Shown: piece by piece, positions 58,201 through 64,000 of the stretch | Layout of the letters: each line of letters begins with the position of its first letter | Position numbering within the stretch: the stretch's first letter is position 1 | Origin: Candidatus Eremiobacterota bacterium | Lineage (GTDB): Bacteria > Vulcanimicrobiota > CADAWZ01 > Ess09-12 | Direction: 5' to 3' | Length of the DNA: 64,000 bases | NCBI GenBank assembly: GCA_031082125.1 | Contig: JAVHLM010000006.1 | Span: forward strand, 62,001-126,000 | Notes under the pieces: generated by a model | What the model was told of the DNA's origin: nothing | What the model saw: only the letters and a program-made list of their open reading frames with translations | Database searches by the model: none | Position numbers and translations under genes: made by a program

Positions 58201-59481
58201 TCAGTGGACGTGGTCAAAAAGATCTTTCATTCTCCGGAAATGATACATGAAACGGTCGTGGCTCATCCTGTCGTTGAGGAGCATGTACCGCTCGCCGGTA
58301 AAAGTCCTCACGTCAATATCAAGAGAAGGCCAGTCCATCGCGAGGGGATCGATGAGGCCCCGATCCTTGGCGTCATGCCAGACGGGCGTGGCAGGGAAAG
58401 GCACAAGGGGGCTGAAGGAAAAGCTTTTCATGGTGCCCCTTGCAAGATTTCGCTCGATAAAACGGTAGGTCGCCTCAAGGTCCTCTTCCTCCTCGCCGGG
58501 GGCGCCGATGATGAAGGAGCCCACGGGCGAGAGGCCGGCGGCGCTCGCGACATCAAGGGCTTTCTGGTTCTGTGCCGCTGTCGTGGTGCCGCACTTCAGC
58601 TTCGCGAGAACCCTGTCCGATGCCGATTCAATGCCAATATGCACAAAGCCGGCGCCCATGGCCCTGAGAGCCCCGCAAAGGGACTCCGTTGCCCTGTCGG
58701 CCCGGAGGGTCACCGTCGAGGAGAAAGACGGGCCTGCCACCTCCTTGAGGGCGGCAGCGACGGCTTCCACCCGCTCCTGGCTCACGGCAAAGAGGTCATC
58801 CATAAAGATAAGGAATGGGGAATTGAAGCGCTTCACAAGCTCGCCTGCTTCCCTGGCCACGTATGCGGGGCTGTGAAGCCTGTATCCCCTCCAGATTGCC
58901 GACGATGCGCAGAAAGCGCACCGTGCCGGGCACCCCCGCGATGAAAAGAGCCACTGCACCTGTGAAACGACGCCGGTCCATGCCCGCTCGGGGAAGGGCA
59001 GGCTGTCAAGATCGGCGATGGGAGCGCGGTGCGGTGTCTTGCGCAGCGAAGAGCCGTCGTGAAAGACAATTCCTTCTCTCTCGATCAATGATGAAGGGGA
59101 AAGCTTCCCCTCTTTCAAAAAAAGATCGACAAGGGCGGCGAAGGTGGCTTCACCTTCGCCAATGACGCCGGCATCAAAGAGCGGCGCAAGGCTCTCAGGA
59201 AGGGTGCTTATATGGGCTCCTCCAAGGATCACGGGGATGCCGAGCTCCTCCTTCACTTCACGGGCCATGGCCACGGCAAAAGGTATGGCCGGCGAGGTGG
59301 ACGAGATGCCCACCATGGAGGGTTTTGCCGACAGGAGCTCTTCACGGTCCCTGCAGATGCGCACCGAAACACCGCGGAAAGCCTTTTTCACATGGGATGC
59401 AAGTGAGGCAAGCCCGAGAGGGTAGAAGACACGGTCTTTCCTTGAAGGATCGTAGGCCTCAAAAAGGGCAATTTTCAGCAT
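58201..59481 (-). CDS. B12-binding-domain radical SAM protein
   Basis: A B12-binding Rossmann domain (about 1-140; VGISSTSPAIPFAVAMAREV, ILGGAHISTLPE) precedes a radical SAM core with GCPARCAFCASS (CxxxCxxC, 4Fe-4S). Such proteins transfer methyl groups or rearrange carbon in lipids, antibiotics or tetrapyrroles. The C-terminal SPASM-type Cys set is absent. The ATG at 59481 follows the upstream methyltransferase stop by 1 base, so the two are likely co-translated and may act on one substrate. Confidence 0.87.
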   Translation of the reverse strand: MLKIALFEAYDPSRKDRVFYPLGLASLASHVKKAFRGVSVRICRDREELLSAKPSMVGISSTSPAIPFAVAMAREVKEELGIPVILGGAHISTLPESLAPLFDAGVIGEGEATFAALVDLFLKEGKLSPSSLIEREGIVFHDGSSLRKTPHRAPIADLDSLPFPERAWTGVVSQVQWLFSSRGCPARCAFCASSAIWRGYRLHSPAYVAREAGELVKRFNSPFLIFMDDLFAVSQERVEAVAAALKEVAGPSFSSTVTLRADRATESLCGALRAMGAGFVHIGIESASDRVLAKLKCGTTTAAQNQKALDVASAAGLSPVGSFIIGAPGEEEEDLEATYRFIERNLARGTMKSFSFSPLVPFPATPVWHDAKDRGLIDPLAMDWPSLDIDVRTFTGERYMLLNDRMSHDRFMYHFRRMKDLFDHVH

Positions 59482-59482
59482 A

Positions 59483-60175
59483 TCACCTCCGGGCTGCCAC
59501 GGAGTAAATAAAGTCCTTGAAGGCCGCGTTGATTATGAGCTGGAGCCTGAAGACCGTCTTGCGGTATGCCTCTTCCAGCGCAGTGGGGGCCCCGGGGCCG
59601 GGAGGAAGGGGCTCAAGCTCGAGAAACTCCGGAGGCAGATACTGGCGATAGAGAAACTCAAGAGAATGAAACCCCGCAGCTTCAAGTATGAATTTCAAGG
59701 TGAGGGGATGGACAGGCGCCACATGGGTGGGATCCATGAAATAGGGACCGAGGCTGAAGAGGCAGCCCGGGTTGAGGGTCTCGGCGACAAAGAAGGAGCC
59801 TTCCGCAAGGACGCGGTGGCTCTCGGCGACGAGAGCCATGAGGTCCCTGGGATGGAGATGCTCTGCCACATGGGAGAGGAAAATACCTTCCAGGCTCCCC
59901 GAAGGGAGGCCTTTTAAGTGGGAAAGCCCTTCCTCACCAAGCACAGTGAGGCCCTTTTCCCCGGCATGAAGGCGCATCTCGTCATTTATCTCTACCCCGT
60001 AGGCGCTGGCGGCACCGCGCCCTACAAGAAGCTCAAGAAACTCGCCGCGGCCGCACCCGATGTCCACTATCCTTGACTTTCCCTCGAAAAAGCGAAGATA
60101 CCCCTCCTGCTCGCGCTTCACCTGAGAGCTCGAGCCCCTGTGGCGGTTTTCAAACTCGAGGTAAGAGAACTCCAT
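59483..60175 (-). CDS. SAM-dependent methyltransferase
   Basis: A 230-residue class I methyltransferase. The binding motif is VDIGCGRGEFLELLVGRG, acidic VEIN follows it, and LSHVAEHLHPRDLMALV is motif II/III. The start EFENRHRGSSSQVKREQEGY matches glycan-associated methyltransferases of the WbdD-like or type 11 group. GGGGGTG sits 6 bases before the ATG at 60175. It forms a two-gene unit with the radical SAM gene, after the terminator at 60197. Confidence 0.85.
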   Translation of the reverse strand: MEFSYLEFENRHRGSSSQVKREQEGYLRFFEGKSRIVDIGCGRGEFLELLVGRGAASAYGVEINDEMRLHAGEKGLTVLGEEGLSHLKGLPSGSLEGIFLSHVAEHLHPRDLMALVAESHRVLAEGSFFVAETLNPGCLFSLGPYFMDPTHVAPVHPLTLKFILEAAGFHSLEFLYRQYLPPEFLELEPLPPGPGAPTALEEAYRKTVFRLQLIINAAFKDFIYSVAARR

Positions 60176-60196
60176 GGCATGCACCCCCTTCCATAG

Positions 60197-60223
60197 GAAA
60201 AGGGACCCCGAAAGGAGTCCCTT
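60197..60223 (-). terminator. Intrinsic terminator of the deiminase-like gene
   Basis: On the minus strand AAGGGACTCC-TTTC-GGGGTCCCTT, a 10-bp stem with one G-T pair, is followed by TTTTCC. It lies 25 bases after the stop at 60248. Confidence 0.65.
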
Positions 60224-60247
60224 GTCATTCGCTCTCATCAGCCCCGA

Positions 60248-61837
60248 TTACTTGTGGGAACGGTCAAGCCACTGGCTGATGCACCGCAGCGCACCCTTCC
60301 TCGTGGCAAGGTTCGGCATGGGGATGGGGAATACCTCGAATCCCTCTTTCTTGTAAGTGCCCAGCGCCTGATTGTCAAGCTCGGGGATATTGAAGATCGG
60401 CAGGAACACCCGCTTCACCCTGGTGCCGTCATCCTTGGTGAACTGCTCCTGGAGGCAGTTCGTATAGGTGACGTTGGGTGCGCTCCAGCTGGGCTCGGCG
60501 TAAGGCATGCGGACAGTCCTGAAGCCCTGCTTCTCGAGGTTTTTCGCATACTTATCAAAATCACGCTGCTGGTTGGGATATTCCCTGTTGTTCCCCTTTT
60601 CCGGATCCTGGAAATCGGCCTCGGTGAGGGTCTTCCCCACAATGTCCGACAATTTGCCGAGGACCTCGATGCGCCGCGAAGGCGTCATCTTGTCAAGAGC
60701 CCTCTTCACCAGGCTCGGGTCACCGACAGCCACCGTCTTTTCGTCAAAGGGGGTAATGGCCATGTCAAGGTGGTCATTGGCAGGACCCTCCACCTCGGGT
60801 GTCGAGGGGTCATCCTCGCCCATGACCACTATCTTCTGGCCGAACTCTTTCTGGAAGAGCTCTTTTGCCGCCTTTATCCACATGTCCCCCTCGGCCATCT
60901 GATTGGCCCGGAGCTCCGGCTTCTTGTAATCGGGGTTCACCTCGAGCTTGAAGGGATGCTCATGCATTCCCGGCTCCACTTCCCTCGGCACCATCTTCCA
61001 GGGGAAGAGGCTCTTGTCGTCGGCGGTGAGCACCTCCTTGCCGGTCTTCTTTTCGTAATGGTTCCTTATCAGCGATGCGAAGGATTCATCCTTTCTGCCG
61101 AGCTCCTTGAGCTTTTCGGCAGTTTCGGCAATGGAGAAGTTCCCGACAAAGGTCTCGTTCTTGGTGGACACCACCTCGCCGCCGTCGGTGACGATCCGCT
61201 TCTCCTGATCAAGGACGATGCTGGGATACTTATCAGCGATGTAGGGCGGCACAAGGGTATCCTCGTTATGCCAGCTATGGAAGGTGGTCTGGTTGAGGAG
61301 GGCCGTCTTGGAGTCATCGGCGGGGAAATACATGCCAATCATCTGGTCGCGGGCCCACACCGTGAGAGAAAGGTTTGGTGGCTGGATGAACTGGATACGC
61401 TCGGGATTGGGTATATTGTTGTCCTTGATGACTTTTTCAATATCCTTCCTGTCCCTGTCGCTCTCGACGACCATGGTGAACTTCGTGTCGGGCTCCATAT
61501 TCTTGAAGACCGTTTTATAGGCAGTGAGCACATCGTTACGCATAGAGCCGCCCACGTAGCTTGAGAGCTGGAGCGCGAGGTGCTTTACCCTGCCAAAGTT
61601 GTCGGGGAGAATCCTTGTGTTCCCCAGGAGCTTCGACTCTCCGACGGGAGCTTCGCTGCAGAGCTTCTGAAGAATTGACTGGGTGAGCTCCTTGGTGTCA
61701 TCGGCCCTGGTAAAGCCATCTGCCCGGGAGACTCCTGCACTTTCCTCCTTCGCTTTCTTTGCTTCACCTTTTTCAAGATAGGCGGGGAGAGGGGAGTGGG
61801 GCGTGAGACGTCCTATTGAATCTGCCATGGGTGCCAA
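60248..61837 (-). CDS. Agmatine/peptidylarginine deiminase-like (GME superfamily) protein
   Basis: A 529-residue protein of the guanidino-modifying enzyme fold. Visible are TVWARDQMIGMYF (W-A-R-D), VTDGGEVVSTKN, HLDMAITPFD (His, Asp) and the catalytic Cys in KGALRCISQWLD. It resembles agmatine deiminase but is about 150 residues longer, with a polar 40-residue head and a helical insert near 230-290. The exact substrate is unknown. The start is TTG at 61837 (AAGGA at 5 bases) or ATG at 61828. The Pho-box-like site lies upstream of a perfect -10. No signal peptide is present. Confidence 0.83.
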   Translation of the reverse strand: MAPMADSIGRLTPHSPLPAYLEKGEAKKAKEESAGVSRADGFTRADDTKELTQSILQKLCSEAPVGESKLLGNTRILPDNFGRVKHLALQLSSYVGGSMRNDVLTAYKTVFKNMEPDTKFTMVVESDRDRKDIEKVIKDNNIPNPERIQFIQPPNLSLTVWARDQMIGMYFPADDSKTALLNQTTFHSWHNEDTLVPPYIADKYPSIVLDQEKRIVTDGGEVVSTKNETFVGNFSIAETAEKLKELGRKDESFASLIRNHYEKKTGKEVLTADDKSLFPWKMVPREVEPGMHEHPFKLEVNPDYKKPELRANQMAEGDMWIKAAKELFQKEFGQKIVVMGEDDPSTPEVEGPANDHLDMAITPFDEKTVAVGDPSLVKRALDKMTPSRRIEVLGKLSDIVGKTLTEADFQDPEKGNNREYPNQQRDFDKYAKNLEKQGFRTVRMPYAEPSWSAPNVTYTNCLQEQFTKDDGTRVKRVFLPIFNIPELDNQALGTYKKEGFEVFPIPMPNLATRKGALRCISQWLDRSHK

Positions 61838-61871
61838 CCGTTCCTTTCATGGAAAATCTCTGTACGACCAT

Positions 61872-61930
61872 ATTATACCGCAAAAAGGGCTCTCTCGCGC
61901 ATCTTGGAAAAAATTAACCTTTTGTTAACA
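61872..61930 (-). promoter_or_regulatory. Pho-box-like repeat and -10 element before the deiminase gene
   Basis: Plus strand TTAACC-TTTTG-TTAACA (61914-61930) reads as a pair of near-palindromic GTTAAC sites 11 bases apart on either strand. On the minus strand a perfect TATAAT (61877-61872) lies 35 bases downstream, against 32-33 at the other two sites. No -10 lies at the matching distance on the plus strand toward the aminotransferase gene, so the deiminase gene is the likely target. Confidence 0.5.
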
Positions 61931-62054
61931 TGTCCGGGACCGACGAAAAAAGGGCAGGCAGGGCTCCGGCTCTCCGGGGCCGGGAGTCGGAAATGAGGCA
62001 GGATAAAGGCCCCCCGTCACGAAGTCTCTGGGAGCTTCCAAGGAGGACACCCCC

Positions 62055-63251
62055 ATGAAAAAAGTCACCGCAACGCCAGCACCATGGCTTTCCAGCATTC
62101 CCCGCTACCCTTTCATCGCGCTCCGGGAAAAGAAGGAGGCCCTCAGGAAAAAGGGCGTCGAGGTCATTGATTTTTCCATCGGCGATCCCACGGCACCGAC
62201 ACCGGACTTCATCATTGAAGCCGCCTCATCGGCGATGAAGGAGCTTCGAAGCGCAGGCTACCCCGAGAACAGGGGAAGCCTGGACTTCAGGAAGGCCGTG
62301 GTTTCGTGGATGCGCAGACGCTTTGCCGTCACTCTTGACCCTGACAGGGAGCTTTTCCCCTCGCTGGGCGCCAAGGAGGCCGTCTTTGCCTTCCCGGGCT
62401 GCGTGACAGGGGGAGGCGTTCTGGTGCCCACGCCGGGCTATCCACCTTACTACAGCGGCGCCCTTGCCGCCGGCAAGAGGGTTCATCTCGTTCCCCTTCT
62501 CGAGGAAAAGGGGTTTCTCCCTGATCTCTCCTCAATTTCCACCGATGCCGCCAAGGACGCCAAGATCATATGGGTCAACTATCCCAACAATCCCACCACA
62601 GTGCTTGCCACAAGGAAATTTTACAATGAGCTGCTGGAGTTTGCGAGGGATTTCAACATAATCATCGCTTCCGACGAGTGCTACACCGAAATGTATCATG
62701 ACGAGGCTCCTGAAAGCCTCCTTCAATACGGGAAAGAGGGCATAATCGTCTTCCAGAGCCTCTCGAAGAGAAGCAATATGACAGGATGGCGCGTAGGCTT
62801 CATGGCCGGCGATGCCGAGCTGATAAGGCTTTTCCTCCTTGCCAAGGAGAACATGGACTCGGGGTGTGCCACCTTTGTCCAGAAAGCGGCGGCGGCAGCC
62901 CTGGCCGATGATGACCACGTCGCCGCCATGAGAGAGGAATACCGCGAAAAGAGGAACATCCTCAAGGCCGCCCTCAAAGAGATGGGTCTCCGCGAGGGCT
63001 ACTCAGGCGGCACCTTCTACCTCTGGCAGCCTATCCCCGAAGGCATACGCTCGGCGGAGTTCGCGGCGCGCCTGCTGGAGGAGGATGTCGCGGTCGTGGT
63101 GACGCCGGGACCGGCGCTCGCCGTACCGCTTCCCGACGGTACCAATCCCGGTGAAGGCTTTGTGCGCTTCGCCCTTGTGCCTCCCATTGAAAGCACGAAA
63201 ACGGCGGCGGCAAGGCTGGTAAAAGCCTGCAAAACTCTCGTAAGGAAGTAA
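62055..63251 (+). CDS. Class I/II aminotransferase (LL-DAP / succinyl-DAP type)
   Basis: A fold-type I PLP enzyme with the Schiff-base lysine in SLSKRSNMTGWRVGF, the pocket NYPNNPT (N-P-T) and DECYTEMYH. Start and core (FIALREKKEALRKKGVEVID, FSIGDPTAPTPD) fit N-succinyldiaminopimelate or LL-diaminopimelate aminotransferases of lysine and peptidoglycan synthesis. An aspartate aminotransferase is the alternative. AAGGAGG precedes the ATG. The next gene, a transporter, follows after 10 bases. Confidence 0.87.
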   Translation: MKKVTATPAPWLSSIPRYPFIALREKKEALRKKGVEVIDFSIGDPTAPTPDFIIEAASSAMKELRSAGYPENRGSLDFRKAVVSWMRRRFAVTLDPDRELFPSLGAKEAVFAFPGCVTGGGVLVPTPGYPPYYSGALAAGKRVHLVPLLEEKGFLPDLSSISTDAAKDAKIIWVNYPNNPTTVLATRKFYNELLEFARDFNIIIASDECYTEMYHDEAPESLLQYGKEGIIVFQSLSKRSNMTGWRVGFMAGDAELIRLFLLAKENMDSGCATFVQKAAAAALADDDHVAAMREEYREKRNILKAALKEMGLREGYSGGTFYLWQPIPEGIRSAEFAARLLEEDVAVVVTPGPALAVPLPDGTNPGEGFVRFALVPPIESTKTAAARLVKACKTLVRK

Positions 63252-63261
63252 AGGAGCGCCC

Positions 63262-64000
63262 ATGGAAAAGCAAAAGCCCGATCTGACCGTCTGGCAGATC
63301 ATCAACATGAGCATCGGATTCTTTGGAATCCAGCATGGCTTCGAGATCCAGTTCGCCAGGATGAGCTCAATTTACGAGAAGCTCGGCGCCCAACCGGAGC
63401 AGATCCCCTTTCTGTGGCTTGCGGCACCCGCCACGGGCCTCATCATCCAGCCCATCATAGGCTATATGAGCGACAAGACGTGGATAGAGAGCCTCAAGAT
63501 GAGAAGGAGGCCCTATTTCTTCACCGGGGCGCTTCTCGCCACCATTGCCCTGCTGCTCATGCCCAACTCATCGGCCCTCTGGATGGCCGCCGGGTGCCTC
63601 TGGATCCTGGACGCCTCCCTCAATATCAGCATGGAGCCCTTCAGGGCATTCGTGGCAGACAAGCTCAACACGAAGCAGCGCCCCACGGGATACGCCATGC
63701 AGAGCCTCATGATCGGGCTCGGAACGATTGTGGGCAACTATATTGCCTCCCTGGATCTGCTGAAGATGTACCCATCCCTTTCCTCAATAGGCCCCACGTC
63801 TATGCATCTCTCATTCTATCTCTGTGCCGCCATCTACCTTGTGTGCATCCTCTGGACCGTTTCCACCACGCCGGAATATCCTCCTGATAACATTGAGGAG
63901 ATAAAGCAGAAAGTCCCTCCGGGCGAGGCTCTTGCCCAGTGGTTCAGGGAGACCAGGGAGTGCTACCTGGCCATGCCGCCGGTGATGAAGAGGCTCGCAC
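63262..64000 (+). CDS. MFS sugar transporter, SLC45-like (partial, 3' end outside window)
   Basis: The visible 246 residues begin MEKQKPDLTVWQIINMSIGF and continue with FGIQHGFEIQFARMSSIYEKL, WLAAPATGLIIQPIIGYMSD and the loop RRRPYFFTGALLATI. These are the RxGRR-like intracellular loop and helices 1-6 of the glycoside-pentoside-hexuronide/SLC45 type of sugar transporter. AAGGAGCG lies before the ATG at 63262, 10 bases after the aminotransferase gene, so it is probably co-transcribed. The substrate is unknown. Confidence 0.85.
   Translation, partial: MEKQKPDLTVWQIINMSIGFFGIQHGFEIQFARMSSIYEKLGAQPEQIPFLWLAAPATGLIIQPIIGYMSDKTWIESLKMRRRPYFFTGALLATIALLLMPNSSALWMAAGCLWILDASLNISMEPFRAFVADKLNTKQRPTGYAMQSLMIGLGTIVGNYIASLDLLKMYPSLSSIGPTSMHLSFYLCAAIYLVCILWTVSTTPEYPPDNIEEIKQKVPPGEALAQWFRETRECYLAMPPVMKRLA

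Noticed and set aside
60254-61564. 436-codon plus-strand frame opposite the deiminase-like gene
   Set aside because: No family motifs, and the minus-strand gene has intact catalytic motifs, a promoter and a terminator.
61930-62054. Pho-like site driving the aminotransferase gene
   Set aside because: No -10-like hexamer lies at the distance seen at the other two sites on the plus strand, whereas a perfect TATAAT exists on the minus strand.
1-64000. tRNA, rRNA, insertion sequence, integrase or prophage genes
   Set aside because: Looked for and not seen. No cloverleaf ends, no transposase motifs and no att-like repeats were found by eye. A search with tRNAscan-SE and ISEScan would be decisive.

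Overview
The window is about 60% GC, densely packed, and looks chromosomal. I see no tRNA, rRNA, CRISPR array, insertion sequence or prophage. Roughly 52 protein genes are supported, most on the minus strand in overlapping operons. Housekeeping gene order (HNH - Orn/Lys/Arg decarboxylase - Ycf45-type ATPase - tmk - small ORF - holB - ricT) resembles Firmicutes and Cyanobacteria. Type IV pilin genes, a cytoplasmic muramic acid recycling set and many large multidomain proteins without close analogues suggest a poorly sampled bacterium on the Terrabacteria side, perhaps a candidate phylum such as Eremiobacterota. That placement is inference and needs a marker-gene tree.

Layout. 1-3.8 kb: ribosomal protein S1 (cut by the window edge) and DNA polymerase I. 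3.9-5.8 kb: a membrane pseudokinase with a beta-propeller. 5.8-11.9 kb: an operon of a GNAT-like protein, LuxE, a LuxC-CoA ligase fusion, and a ClpC N-domain-IspF fusion. 12-21.4 kb: QueE, a membrane protein, a helical-repeat protein, a 5'-nucleotidase behind a Pho-box-like site, a metallo-beta-lactamase/response regulator pair, and a TPR-GAF-GGDEF protein. 21.4-24.4 kb: a pilin operon with an apparently leaderless promoter. 24.6-24.8 kb: a 61-codon gene with an in-frame TGA, a candidate selenoprotein. 25.3-35.3 kb: one long minus-strand run from HNH endonuclease through tmk, holB and ricT to NamZ, MurU and AmgK, which together would degrade and recycle MurNAc. 35.4-37.8 kb: argF, a zinc ribbon, YjbQ and a SAM hydrolase.

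38-64 kb: a subtilisin-like protease behind a second Pho-like box; a second pseudokinase; a 1540-residue membrane/PA14/cyclase-repeat/VWA protein; a urea-transporter-like protein split by TPRs; a CoA ligase; an ornithine cyclodeaminase-like enzyme; an exported protein with an internal duplication; an M23 peptidase; an acyltransferase-like membrane protein; two methyltransferases; a 626-residue glycine-periodic repeat protein; a YciO-type protein; a coiled-coil protein with a degenerate transglycosylase domain; a B12-binding radical SAM protein; an agmatine-deiminase-like protein behind a third Pho-like box; an aminotransferase; and a sugar transporter cut by the window end.

The main leads are the candidate selenoprotein, the ClpC-N/IspF fusion, the shared TTAACA-N5-TTAACA promoters, the two pseudokinases, and the TPR-interrupted urea-transporter fold.
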